Shown here one piece after another: positions 10,360-21,607 of a DNA stretch of 64,000 bases; position 1 is the first letter of the stretch, and each line of letters opens with the position of its first letter. Source of the DNA: Curvularia sp. ZM96 (taxonomy: Eukaryota; Ascomycota; Dothideomycetes; Pleosporales; Pleosporaceae); assembly GCA_022457065.1 (NCBI GenBank), contig JAJGBQ010000002.1, positions 1,736,001 through 1,800,000 on the forward strand. The letters run 5' to 3'. The notes under the pieces were generated by a model that was not told the origin of the DNA, made no database searches, and saw only the letters and a list, made by a program, of their open reading frames with translations. The position numbers were made by a program, and so were the translations under genes.

Positions 10360-12767
10360 ATGAGCGTACGCGTTGTCGCGAGGATACGTCCTCTGTTGAA
10401 ACAAGAGCTCGACAAAGACACCATCGTCACGGCCGAGAAGCTCGAGGGGGAGACCACCCCGGCCGTTGTGCGGATACCCAGTCCCAAGAACGACGCAGAG
10501 TCTTTCAGCTTCCAGTTCAGCTCCGTGTACGAGCAAGACGCGACCCAGCAGCAGCTGTTCGATGCTGAAAGTGAGTCTTCATCTCGACACAGGCACGCGG
10601 CCCACGATTGACCTCTAGCTAGTCGCGCCTACGGTCAAGCACCTCTTCAATGGCTTTGATCTGTCCATCTTTGCTCATGGCTGCACTGGTACCGGCAAGA
10701 CGCATACGATGCGTGGAGGCAAGTCGCTGGCCGATCGAGGTGTCATCCCTCGCCTGTTGAGCGCGATATACCGACGATGCAAGAAGATCGAAAAGGACTC
10801 TGCTGGGGCCACCCAAGTAGAGGTCGCGCTAGAGTACTTCGAGATCTACTGTGATCGTGTGTACGACCTGTTCGAGCCGCCAGAGAAGCGAACCCCTTCG
10901 GGCCTGCCCATCAGGGACAACCATGGCAAGACCGTTGTCGTGGGGCTGACCTCGAAACCGTGTACGACTCTCAAAGAGTTTGAGCAGCTCTATGACCAGG
11001 CCAACCAGAACAGGTCTACGTCTGCTACCAAGGTAATTTACCTACCCGCATACACGTCAGTGCGCGTCACTGACTGTTCTCCAGCTCAACGCGCATTCAT
11101 CGCGATCCCATGCGGTTCTCTGCGTGAAGATTACCCAGACTACTGAGGACACTGTTCGTGTCAGCCGCGCGTCGTGTATTGACCTTGCAGGATCAGAGGA
11201 CAATCGTCGGACAGAAAATAACAAGGAGCGCCTAGTCGAAAGTTCAGCTATTAACAAGTCGTTGTTCGTACTAGCACAGTGTGTGGAGGCTATGAATAAG
11301 AAGGCCAGTAGGATACCCTACCGCGAGTCCAAGATGACAAGGATCCTGTCGCTAGGCCAGAACAAGGGCCTGACAGTCATGATTCTGAACCTCGCGCCCA
11401 CTCGCGCCTACCACCTCGATACAATCAGTTCATTGAACTTCGCCAGTCGCACAAAGAAGATCGAAGTCGCTGAGGTCGAAAATGACCCCATGTATAAGAC
11501 AGCCGTCAAGCCTTTGGCGGCGTCTAGCGGCATTCCTGGAATAAACACAGCACGACAACCGCTTCGATCGCTGGTGGCCGCCACTAACACCACCCTCGCG
11601 GAATCAGACAAGCAGAAGAAAGGAGAAAAGCCTACAAAAGCCTTCTCTGTATACTCTGATTCCCGCAAAGCTGCCCCTCGTGTTTCTAACCTTACACAGA
11701 ATCAGGGTATTCGACGAGCAGAAGCTCCCAAGCGAGCAGCCGAACCCAGCACTACTTTTGCATCCCGGCCGACTAAGACTTCTCGAACGGTCGAAAGTGC
11801 CTCGCGGTTACGCAGCAATGAGCTTGCGCTCACAAAGGAATCGATCGAGGCGCTCATCGCCCAAAAGGTCGACGAAAGGCTTGCGGAGAAGGCCCTGCAA
11901 GATGCTACTAATTCCGCCCCGGCACTATCAGCTGAGTTGCAGAAGCGGTTGGACGAGCTTGAGCAACGCCTCGAACTGAAAGAGGAAGATGGAAAATCGC
12001 AGGGCTTACAGTTTTTGTTGATGGCAAAGCAACACCACATTCGTGGTGAAGACGCAAGTGCACTGAGAATGTACCATCTTGCGCAGCCCTACTTTCCAGA
12101 TAACGCAAAGCTGGAGGCCAAGATGAAGAAACTCGAGGAAAAGATACGAGCAAAGAGGGAAGAGGCGATGAAGCATGTTTCTGCACCCGTCAGCCTCCCG
12201 TCCCACACCGTTGTATCCCCAGTCCCCGTCTCGAAACTCATGGCCCCATTGAAAGCGGAGAAGAAAACGTCCAAGCCAAAGATGGTCTACCGCGACGACA
12301 GTGAAGACCAAGACGAAGAATTCGCCACGTCACCAGCCTCTGACCACGACGACTCCTATGCCTCCGACGACAGCTTCCAGTACAAACCCAAAGCCGCTGT
12401 TCGTAAAACGAAAAAGACGACCAGGAAACTGCCCGTCTTCCGTGACAACGCCATTGCCGCCTCTACCTCTGCCGCTTCCACTGCTTCTGCCAACGTATCT
12501 TCTTCTGCCTCCTCGATCCCTGCTCCTGCACACACTCCCCGGACATCTCATCTGCTCAAGATCATCAACTCTCGCGACGTAAACCAGATCAAAGCGCTGA
12601 AAGGCGTGGGCGCAAAGAAAGCTGACAACATCGTAAACTGCCTGGTTGAAATGGATGACGCTGAAATCTTGGATCTGGAATCGCTGGCTATGCTTAAGGG
12701 TGTCGGTGGCAAGACGGTGGATAATATGAGGCTGGGTCTGAGGCTCGATGTTGGCTATGACTTCTGA
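10360..12767 (+). CDS. Kinesin-10-like chromosome motor with HhH tail
   Basis: N-terminal kinesin motor followed by a coiled coil and a C-terminal helix-hairpin-helix region, the layout of the kinesin-10 (Kid/KIF22) family that pushes chromosome arms on the spindle. Exons 10360-10570, 10623-11032, 11085-12767 (767 residues); introns 10571-10622 (GTGAGT/CTAG) and 11033-11084 (GTAATT/CCAG). Motor motifs: VRVVARIRPL at the start; P-loop HGCTGTGKT at about 89-97 (usual Gln replaced by Cys); switch I NAHSSRSH at 209-216; switch II DLAGSE at 240-245; a SLNFASRTKKIE neck-side motif. A Leu/Glu-rich coil lies in the middle (about 485-530). Two copies of an LKGVG-x-K motif in the last 73 residues make a DNA-binding HhH pair. 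Internal linkers are Lys/Ser/Asp-rich. Family placement rests on architecture; direct orthology is not tested. Confidence 0.9.
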
Positions 12768-13219
12768 GCCTTGTGGTAATATTGTTTGCTGCTTATTGTT
12801 TTGCATTCTTGGTGTTGCTTGCATCTTTTTTTACTATTCTTGTTATAGCATGGTGTCACGGTGTTCATGGTGTCACATTACTCGGCCGCCAAAAGGCTGA
12901 CTGGTACAAAGCATTATAGAGGCGTTTGGGTTTGGCGGCATACAGCTGCCCTTGGATTACTAGCCCGTTTTCTCTTGTTTCCTTTTGGAAACCAAACAAT
13001 TGAATTGCTTCATTGGTCATGCTTTTGCTCTTCGCCTTGTTTTTGTGTTTGACTTGTGGTCACATTTTACGTATACGTGGCACCCACATGAGCGGTGAAA
13101 TGACATGTGAGATTGATTCGTATTCGTGTTGTTCATAAAGCTACAGAAGGAAGATATCTCGCTGAGTCCCATCTATCCACACCAAAGGGACAATGCACCC
13201 CTACACCAGCAGAGAGCAT
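12768..13219. other. Convergent 3' region, kinesin / phosphoketolase
   Basis: A 452-bp convergent gap. T-rich stretches suit 3' ends; no gene or RNA recognised. Confidence 0.4.
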
Positions 13220-15844
13220 CTAAAAAGGCCAAACCCAGTCCTCCGTCTCCTTGGGATCCACACCTTCATGGAAGGCATAATTCTTCGCCTTGATCTGCTC
13301 GTTGAGCAGCTTCTCGCGTGTCGCCGAACCCTTGTTGCCCAGACTAGGGATGTTGTCCAGAGCATCGATCGCCAAGCTATAGCGGTCAGTGCCGTTGCGG
13401 ATAGCCAGCTCAAGAGGCGTATCAATGTTGCCCTTCTCCCTGTAACCGCGTACGAGCAAGTTCTGTTGGCCCTTGCGTCCGTATGTCAGACGGTGGATGA
13501 GCCAGGGGTAAGAGTGGAAGTTGAAGATGCAAGGGACGTTGTCTGTGAAGATGGCCTTGTACTCGTGCGCCTTCAGACCGTGTGGGTGTTGCGCGTCGTC
13601 GATTAGCTTGAAGAGGTCGACTACGTTGACGAAGCGGATCTTGAGTTCGGGAAGGTGCGTGCGCAGCAAGGCTGTTGCTGCGAGAGATTCGTGTGTCGAG
13701 ACGTCTCCGCACGATGCCATGACAATGTCAGGCTCCTCGCCCTTGTCGTTGCTGGCCCATTCCCAGATGCCGACGCCCTTTGTGCAGTGAGCGATGGCTT
13801 GCTCCATGGTGAGAAACTGCAGATGCTCTTGCTTGTCGGCAACAATGACATTGACGTAGTTTTCACTGCGAAGGCAGTGGTCCATGGTCGAAAGTAGGCA
13901 GTTCCCATCTGGTGGGAGGTAGATACGAACGACCTCAGGGCTCTTGTTCGCTACCACATCTAGGAAACCGGGGTCTTGGTGGGTAAATCCGTTATGGTCT
14001 TGACGCCAGACGGTTGAAGTGAGAAGAATGTTGAGCGATGAAACTTTCTGCCTCCATTCAACCTCAAGACACTTCTCGATCCACTTGCAGTGTTGGTTGA
14101 CCATGGAATCGATGATATGAATGAAAGGCTCGTAGCTGTTAAGCAATCCGTGTCGCCCGGAGAGAACATAGCCTTCGAGCCAACCCTGGACGATATTAGC
14201 AAGTCACCTTCAGACTTGAGCCAGTGTGCTTACCTCGACAGTGTGCTCAGACAGCATCTCCATTACTTGACCCTCGAAAGCCAGATTGCCACCGTCCTTG
14301 TCCATATCTAGATACTCGCCCAGCCATACCTTCTGGGTCGCTTCGTATACATTGCTCAATTTGTTGGACTGTGTCTCATCGGGGCCAAAAAGGCGGAAGT
14401 CCTTTGGATTCCGCTTGATGACGTCCCGCAGGAAGTTAGCAAAGTTGGCCATGCTGCCCACTTTAGCAACACCACCCTTGGTAACTTCTACAGCGTAGTC
14501 ACGGAAATCAGGCATGGTCAGCTTGTTACGGATTGAACCACCGTTTGCGACTGGGTTGGCGCTCATCCTCCTGTTACCAGTTGGTGCCAATTCCCTGAGC
14601 TCGGGAACAAGCTTGCCGTCTTTGTCGAAGTGCTTGTCAGGCTCATATCCGCGCATCCATTCCTCGAGTAGCTTGAGTTCGGATTTGTCTTTCAAGACAT
14701 TTGTGAGAGGGACCTGGTGCGAACGCCAGAATCCCTCCAAGAAATGGTCACCATCAACCTTGCTGGGTCCGGTCCATCCTTTGGGCGTGCGGAGTACGAT
14801 CATTGGCCAACGAGGCCTGAAAGCTTTGCCTGAGTCTCTTGCTTGTCTTTGGTACTCACGGATCTTGTTTACACAGCGCTCCATAGTGGCCGCCATGGCT
14901 TGGTGCATCGACGGAATGTCGCTTCCCTCGACGAAATAGGGAGTCCATCCATAGCCAATAAAAAGGGACTCAAGCTCCTTGTGGCTCACACGAGCGAGTA
15001 CAGTGGGGTTGTTGATCTATCAACAATTAGCAATGTCATTTTACACTCAACGAGCAAACGCACCTTGTATCCGTTCAAATGTAGTACCGGCAGAACCGCA
15101 CCATCTGTGATTGGGTTTAGGAACTTGGTAGAATGCCAACTCGTAGCCAGAGGGCCAGTCTCAGACTCGCCATCTCCGACCATTGTAAGAGCAATCAAAT
15201 CGGGATGATCAAACACCGCACCGAAAGCGTGAGAGATGGAGTAGCCAAGCTCGCCACCTTCGTGCAAACTGCCGGGTGTCTCAGGCGTGGCATGGGATCC
15301 AATTCCACCGGGGAAAGAAAAGTACTTGAAGAAACGCCTTAGACCCTCCTCGTTTTCGCCCTTTTCGGGGTATACTTCGGAGTAGACTCCTTCAAGGTAA
15401 CTGTTCGACAAAACAGCTGGAGCACCATGGCCAGGACCAGAGATAAAGATGGCGTCCAAATCATATTTCTTGATCAGGCGGTTCTGTCAATAGGAATTCG
15501 GTTAGCCTATGAATCCTAAGATCGCGATAAGTAGGCACTCGTACCATGTGGATATATGTGAAGCTCTGTCCAGCATCCGAGCCCCAGTGGCCCAACAATC
15601 GTCGCTTAATGTGGTCCAGCGTAAGTGGCTCGCGGAGAAGAGGATTTCTCCGGAGATAGATCATGCCCAGACACATGTAGAGGGAGGCATGAAAGTAGTC
15701 AGTCATCTTCTGCACTTCTTCGTTGCTGAGAGGCTGCTCAGTGATCGAAGCCCTCGCTGGGCCGAACGGAGAAAGGCTTAGATGCTCAACATCTTCGGCG
15801 ACCGTCTCCGGGTCCGCCGGGGGTTTGGCTATCATGGCATCCAT
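13220..15844 (-). CDS. Xylulose-5-P/fructose-6-P phosphoketolase
   Basis: Thiamine-diphosphate enzyme that splits xylulose-5-P (or fructose-6-P) with phosphate into acetyl-phosphate plus glyceraldehyde-3-P (or erythrose-4-P). Exons on the minus strand: 15844-15545, 15483-15064, 15016-14234, 14185-13220; all four are multiples of three (822 residues). Introns 15544-15484, 15063-15017 and 14233-14186 have GTACGA, GTGCGT and GTAAGC donors. Visible motifs: SFTYIHMNRLIKKYDL, SGPGHGAPA, the ThDP-binding GDGESETG at 203-210 followed by HLNGYKINNPTVLARV, the FRPRWPMIVLRTPKGWTGP block, and the PDGNCLLSTMDHCL segment, all as in the XFP family. The length is that of fungal phosphoketolases. No acetate kinase gene is present in the window, so the acetyl-phosphate consumer must be elsewhere. 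Predicted cytosolic. Confidence 0.96.
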
Positions 15845-16718
15845 GGTGATTTGTTGTGGACAGGCGGTGCTGATTCCAGATATTCAGATGACGTCTCTGC
15901 GCGTAACCCGGCTCGATGGTAGGCGACTGTAACACAGAGATGCAATTGTTCCACAGGGGCTGCCAACAGAGTAATTAGGTATTAGGAACTAGAATAGACC
16001 TTGGTCATTGATGAGAAGGGGAAAGGACGGTTGCACAAAGCAGAGGGTAAAGGTGCTTTAAGCAGGCGGATGGGTAAAGGTAGAAACTGGCAAGCGGCAA
16101 GGCCGGAGACGCGCTCCTGCCCCATTGACGCGGCGTAATTGGCCATGCTGCTGCAACGCGATCTCATCATAGCGACACATTCATTTTTGGCGTATACGAG
16201 CTCCGTTGGTATGCCAGGGCTACGTCATGGCCCGGTGTGCCCACCACAAAGTGGGGTTACCCCGAAAACACGCTAACATGCAACAGCGTTCTTTGTGTGG
16301 CATTGGACGGTTAGTATTTCTTAGAAATCATCAGGTCATCTAGATGGATTCAAGAATCCATGTTTGGATATGTGCAGCGTGAGCTCTCTTGGTGGTATGA
16401 TATCTAAGCTGGGGTGCAGCCACAGACAAGCATCCACGGCGGAACGCGGCGGACGCCTTGGTTGATAGCCTCCACCTTGCATTCAACCTTGTTCCGGAAC
16501 CGGCTCTTCATTCCGACAGAAAGAATCTGTGCCGACGTCTACGATTGGCATAGCCCCTACAGAAACGGTCAATTGATCTCGGCCTAGGCTTCGTCTCGAT
16601 ACCAAGGCAGTGGAGTGACACTCGCAAGATACAAGTCAAACATGTTTCATCGAGGAAGTCATATAGTCGTGCCAATTCTAGTGAATTCTAGTAAGCTGAT
16701 GCAATATTCCTACAGTAT
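15845..16718. promoter_or_regulatory. Phosphoketolase upstream region
   Basis: An 874-bp gap between two minus-strand genes, so mainly the phosphoketolase promoter plus the desaturase 3' UTR near 16.7 kb. Seen: a CRE-like TACGTCA at 16221-16227, and two matches to the CreA consensus SYGGRG, GTGGGG near 16251-16256 (within a GGGGTTACCCC palindrome) and CTGGGG at 16409-16414. These short motifs are suggestive only. No gene inside. Confidence 0.4.
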
Positions 16719-18478
16719 TCAATGCATTCCATAATCACCCTCCGCAACAATGGTCCGTTGGCACTCTGCAAGAATAGCTGCCTGCCTTGCCACGTCCGCC
16801 AGTCTCCCAATGACCTTCTTGTTGCCATCGACGAAACCGTAGAGCGCATACGGAATATTCACCTCGTCACAGAACTCTTGCACAAGCTTCTGCGTCGTCC
16901 TCAGGTTGTGCCGGGGAATGCGAGGGTATAAGTGGTGGATGGCCTGGAACTGGAGACCTCCGTGGAAGAAGTCTAGCCATTGCGGGCAGTCGACATCCAT
17001 GGTTGTTCGTAACATCTTCTGGGCGAAAGATTCGTGAATGCCCATATCCGAAGTACTCATTGCGAAGTGAGATAGTGTGATCTGTACGTGGAGCGGTGAG
17101 GTCAGGGCATGAGTGATTAGTACAAACCAAAAGCGACTCCAGTTGTCTGGTATGGACTTGTACACGACTCCGTAGCCGTACCATGCCCAGAAGACGGCGA
17201 TACCTGTCATCTCAAAGTAGCGGTGCCACCACGCCTGACCCTTCCTGGGACCCTTTCCGAAGAGTAAAAACATCCAAGATAGCCTGTAGAGGTTGAAGCG
17301 TGCGAAAAGCATGATTGGGTAGTAGGTGTAGTGTTGGATCCGAATCATGAATTTCGCAAAAGCATCATATTCCATAACCCACTCGTAAAAGGTGGTTGTG
17401 AGACTTTCCATGAAACGATGCGTAATGCAAAAAAGGGGAATGTACTGGATATCCGGGTCATGCTCAGGATGGTTCGTGACGAGATGGTGGACATTATGGT
17501 TATACTTCCACCAGCAAGCGCTCAAGCCACCCATGAAGGATGCAATGAACATTGCAATGGTCGAGTCGGTGGTAAAGTCATGAGTGATACCCATATGGCT
17601 AGCATCATGCACCGTAAACGTGAGTTGATGCCAGAGACATGCGAGCGGGATGGCACTGGTGATGTACCAGCCTGCGTGCAACAGAAACAGGAATGCGCAC
17701 AAGAAGGTGCCATAGCGTAAGCACTCGATGCCGTATGCGCCATAATTGCATTCGTAGAGCCCTTCTTTCACAATCCGCTCGTGTAGCTCACGGTACTTTT
17801 GCGTGATATGGTCCTGGGTAGCAAAGTCTACCGACGGATATGTGGCCTTGTCAAGATCCAATTCTTCCTGGGTTCGCCTGTCAAGAAGTGTCATTTTTGG
17901 AGGAGACTGTTGGTCGAGCTCGGCTGACGAGATGCTGGAGGTCGAGGAATCTCTAATGGTACTGTTCCCGTTGCGTTTGCGAAGAGAACCGGCGGGTCGG
18001 TCTGCTGGCTCGAACAGCGGGCTGTTGTCTGTAGAAGAGGAGGAGGAGCTACCGGCCTCTTGGTCCGAGTAAGAGGCTGATGTCGCATATTCCTCCTCTG
18101 AGAGTTTGCTCAATTCTTCCTGTGTCCTGAACTTTCCTCCTTGGATTGGTGGTAGGAAATTGGTCCATCGTCCCTCGATTCGACCGATCTGGTAGCGACG
18201 CATGAACTCGACCGTTTGCGCGGAGTGAAAACTGAACACTTAGTGTTAGCAATGCTCTTTTTTTAAGTAAAGGAAAAGACGTACCGGGTGACTTCGTCGG
18301 TTGCATCGCGTCCTACCATATGTCGGATGGCTTTGTCACCGCCTGGATGGTAGGGCAGCCAAGCGTCGACCTTCAAGACTTTATTGTCGACAATGACGAT
18401 TGAACGGCCATTGGCGATCTGTGCCTCAATCTCTCGCCGGCTGAGTACTTTTGACTTCGCATCTGTGCGGATGGCCAT
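16719..18478 (-). CDS. Cytochrome b5-fused sphingolipid delta-8-type desaturase
   Basis: Membrane desaturase of the front-end class; by family most likely the sphingolipid delta-8 desaturase that acts on ceramide long-chain bases in the ER. Exons 18478-18285 and 18231-16719 (568 residues); intron 18284-18232 (GTACGT/TTCAG) joins the two halves of the cytochrome b5 domain. The b5 domain has HPGG at 44-47 and its second haem ligand in FHSAQ near 67. A Ser-rich linker (about 110-190) follows. The di-iron histidine boxes are HDASH at 273-277, HNVHH at 310-314, and QAIHH at 494-498 (the Gln typical of front-end desaturases). Hydrophobic stretches flank the boxes. Start chosen at 18478 (MAIRTDAK); an in-frame ATG at 18562 would add 28 unlikely residues. 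A delta-6 fatty-acid specificity cannot be excluded. Confidence 0.9.
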
Positions 18479-19108
18479 GGTGTGGCGCAATACGATACAA
18501 TAGGATGCGGTGTGTGTACAAGTGGAAAAGAGAGACCTAAGTAGCCACACTGCAGGGCTCACTTGACGGACACAACGAGGCTAGACCAATCACGCTGCAA
18601 ACTCAGGGAAAACGGGACATGGTAGCGATTTGTGCAAAGGATACGGCAGGGCCAGCCAGCGGAACAGGAGACGGTGGGCTGATGGAGCTAGGCTGGACGC
18701 TCGTCGGAGGACCCTGCGCCCCACGTCCACCGCCCACTGCCCGCACGGAAAGCAGTCACGTGTCAAAGCTGGGGGACGGCCATGGAACCTCGAGTCCTGG
18801 TGATGTAAGTAGGCGATGCGCGTCTAAGCCAAATGTCATAGGGTGCCTTCTGGAAGGTTAGAGATGCAGCCAGAGTTTGGTGCGGTTCACAGTGGGCTGC
18901 TCTTCCCCACCTAGCCATGCGCTTCGCTCTTGTTTCGGCCAACTCCGTCGTCACCAGATTTACAGGTCTTTCCTGCAGCCGTCTGGCCACTCCACAATAT
19001 TAGGCTGCCGATGCTGCGTGAGCCATTCAATCCACCTTCTTTCCCTCCTCCCATCTGGATACATACGTAGCACAGCCGCGATCTGCAAAAGAGGGACTGC
19101 CCACAAAC
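18479..19108. promoter_or_regulatory. Divergent promoter, desaturase / phosphopentomutase
   Basis: A 630-bp divergent gap. A CACGTG E-box lies at 18757-18762. No other structure or gene seen. Confidence 0.45.
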
Positions 19109-20860
19109 ATGACCAAGGATATCAAAGAGCTAGCAAGCGAGTGGTTGGAGCTGGATCAAGACAAAACCACGACTGACGAGATCTACAAGCTTTTGGTCAA
19201 CGGCGACAATGATGAGCTGGAAAAACGACTGCGACACCGTATTGCTTTTGGCACTGCCGGGCTCAGAGGACCGATGCAGGGCGGCTTCGCTTGCATGAAC
19301 TCCTTGACCGTCATTCAAGCCTCGCAAGGACTGGCTGCCTATCTTTTGAAGACTGAGCAAAACGTGAAGAAGAGAGGCGTCGTTATCGGCCGGGATGCGC
19401 GACACAACTCTGAGAAGTTCGCCAAGCTCACCGCAGCCGCATTCGTAGCAAAGGGCATCAAGGTGTGGTGGTACGAGGACCCGAGCCATACACCCATGGT
19501 TCCTTTTGGTGTGCGCGAACTCGAGGCTGCAGCTGGAATCATGATTACAGCCAGCCACAACCCAGCCAAGGACAACGGCTACAAGGTGTACTGGTCCAAC
19601 GGGTGCCAGATCATTCCTCCCCATGACAGCGGTATTGCAGAGTCTATCCTGGAGAATCTAAAGCCTGTCACTTGGGATACCTCCGTGGTAGAAGACTCCC
19701 TTCTTGTCGAGGGAAGTCTGGGCCTGGTGCAGGACAAATACCACAAGGCGATTCTCTCTGCAGCGCAGCCTGAGCATGCCCGCCTCAAGATGGACCCAGA
19801 ACTCAAGTTCGTGTATACTCCCATGCATGGCGTTGGCCTTCCCGCAATGCAGCGGTGTGTTCAAACACTTGGAGTCGCTTCTCAAATGAGCATCGTAGAG
19901 GCTCAAGCGCAACCAGACCCTGACTTCCCAACGGTGAAATTTCCTAATCCGGAAGAAAAGGGAGCACTCGATCTGGCAATTGAAACAGCCGAGAAGTCCT
20001 CAACGCGCCTCATCCTCGCAAGCGACCCTGATGCAGACCGACTCGCGGCGGCAGAGAAGGTGGGAGACAAATGGCACATCTTCACCGGTAATCAACTCGG
20101 AGTGTTGCTTGGCTCTTACCTCTTTGAACGCTATCCTACTTCAAAACCGCGGGAAAAGCTCGCCATGCTAGCTTCCACAGTCAGTTCTCGGATGCTTGCA
20201 GCCCTCGCAAAGAAGGAAGGCTTCAAGTTCACTGAAACCTTGACTGGATTCAAGTGGCTCGGCAATGTAGCGCGCCAGCTTGAGAGTGAGGGCTACAATG
20301 TCGTTTACGCATTCGAAGAAGCGCTGGGCTACATGATTCCACAGACCGTCCACGACAAGGACTCTATTAGCGCTGCAGCAGTTTTCCTTACAGCTGCTTC
20401 AAAATGGTCTTCACAGGGCCTTACGCCGTACGCCAAGCTGCAGCAACTGTACGAATATCTGGGCTATTTCGAGGACGCAAACACCTACCTCGTATCACCA
20501 TCGCCTTCGGTCACTACATCCGTCTTCACAGCCATTCGTGCGCTAGGTAGCCCGTACCCTACTACAATCGGGTCCCGCAAAATTGTGCGGTGGCGAGATC
20601 TCACTCTAGGCTATGATTCGAAGAGCGAGGACCACAAGCCTGATCTACCAATAGATCCTACAAGCCAGATGATTACTTGCGAGCTGGACGATGGAGCCGT
20701 CTTCACGGTCCGAGGTAGTGGCACGGAACCTAAGATCAAGCTCTACATTGAGTGCCAGGGTAAGAGCAGTGAGGAGGCCAAACAGGGCGCCAACAGTATC
20801 TTGAATGATCTGCTGAAAGAGTGGTTCAAGCCCGAGGAGAATGGTCTGCGGCTGGCATAG
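19109..20860 (+). CDS. Phosphopentomutase/phosphoglucomutase, PGM2/Prm15 type
   Basis: Alpha-D-phosphohexomutase of the human PGM2 / yeast Prm15 (phosphoribomutase) branch, which converts ribose-1-P to ribose-5-P and also acts on glucose-1-P. Single exon, 583 residues, the usual length. Seen: IAFGTAGLRGPM near 45-56; the catalytic phosphoserine loop TASHNP at 147-152 (Ser149); the metal-binding loop DPDADR at 306-311; the sugar-binding GFKWLG and FEEALGYMI segments; the phosphate-binding VRGSGTEPKIKLYIE near the C terminus. The order and spacing are complete, so it should be active. The ATG context is ACAAACATGA. Product ribose-5-P enters the pentose phosphate pathway, which supplies xylulose-5-P to the phosphoketolase encoded two genes away. 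Confidence 0.95.
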   Translation: MTKDIKELASEWLELDQDKTTTDEIYKLLVNGDNDELEKRLRHRIAFGTAGLRGPMQGGFACMNSLTVIQASQGLAAYLLKTEQNVKKRGVVIGRDARHNSEKFAKLTAAAFVAKGIKVWWYEDPSHTPMVPFGVRELEAAAGIMITASHNPAKDNGYKVYWSNGCQIIPPHDSGIAESILENLKPVTWDTSVVEDSLLVEGSLGLVQDKYHKAILSAAQPEHARLKMDPELKFVYTPMHGVGLPAMQRCVQTLGVASQMSIVEAQAQPDPDFPTVKFPNPEEKGALDLAIETAEKSSTRLILASDPDADRLAAAEKVGDKWHIFTGNQLGVLLGSYLFERYPTSKPREKLAMLASTVSSRMLAALAKKEGFKFTETLTGFKWLGNVARQLESEGYNVVYAFEEALGYMIPQTVHDKDSISAAAVFLTAASKWSSQGLTPYAKLQQLYEYLGYFEDANTYLVSPSPSVTTSVFTAIRALGSPYPTTIGSRKIVRWRDLTLGYDSKSEDHKPDLPIDPTSQMITCELDDGAVFTVRGSGTEPKIKLYIECQGKSSEEAKQGANSILNDLLKEWFKPEENGLRLA

Positions 20861-21607
20861 AAGAATAATATGTAATCGTTTTCATGTTCCAGCGTGCCTG
20901 GCTAGGCACATCACTTTTATACACAACCTCATCTCACCTCTAGAATTCAGAGAGAATGTCAGTGTTTTTTTTTTTCATAATGTCCAACTCACGTTACGTG
21001 TTGGGTTGCTAGTTCTTATTCCTGTACTTGAACTCGACACCACCCTACTGGTCATGCAGAAGTGGATCATCTTAAAGCTTAAACCACTCCGGCCGTACGG
21101 AAAGCCATGTTTGTCATTCTTGTGCCCTGCTACGCAACGAAATACTTCCACTGAGTAGGCTAACATTCATGTCTAGTTGGGAGGAAAAGCCATGAACAAG
21201 ATTTACTCCACGCCTCTGACAGTCACCTCACGTGACCGAACGACCAATGATTCATGTACTTGGGCCGTACGCTAGACTGATCAAGACTAAGCAGAATGGC
21301 TCGGATGCATGTAGGCCCCTGAAAGCTGTAGTCCTCCGGATCTGGCAGTACTCCTTCCGATAAAATAAGACCAGCTCTTCATCACCACGATGCCCCTGTG
21401 AATTGCAACAAAATGATCCACTATTTCAGTTGAATCGAATGACTCATCCCAAGTCATACTGAGTGACAACAATAGTTTCAATACTAAAAATTAGCTACAC
21501 TAATGAAGTACTCAGTACATACATATATCGCTAGGCTGGTCAAACAGTGGCAATGCAAACTTTTATCTTTCTTCCTTCTATCGAATGTTGTGCAATCGCA
21601 AATTAAA
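20861..21607. other. 3' region and spacer before P450 relic
   Basis: A 747-bp stretch with a T run near 20970-20980 and an AT-rich right half. A palindromic TCACGTGA lies at 21228-21235. The part next to 21608 would be the old promoter of the P450. No intact gene. Confidence 0.4.

Noticed and set aside
18479..18562. Upstream ATG adding 28 residues to the desaturase
   Set aside because: The extra residues precede the cytochrome b5 domain without any known targeting role; the MAIRTDAK start matches the usual length better.
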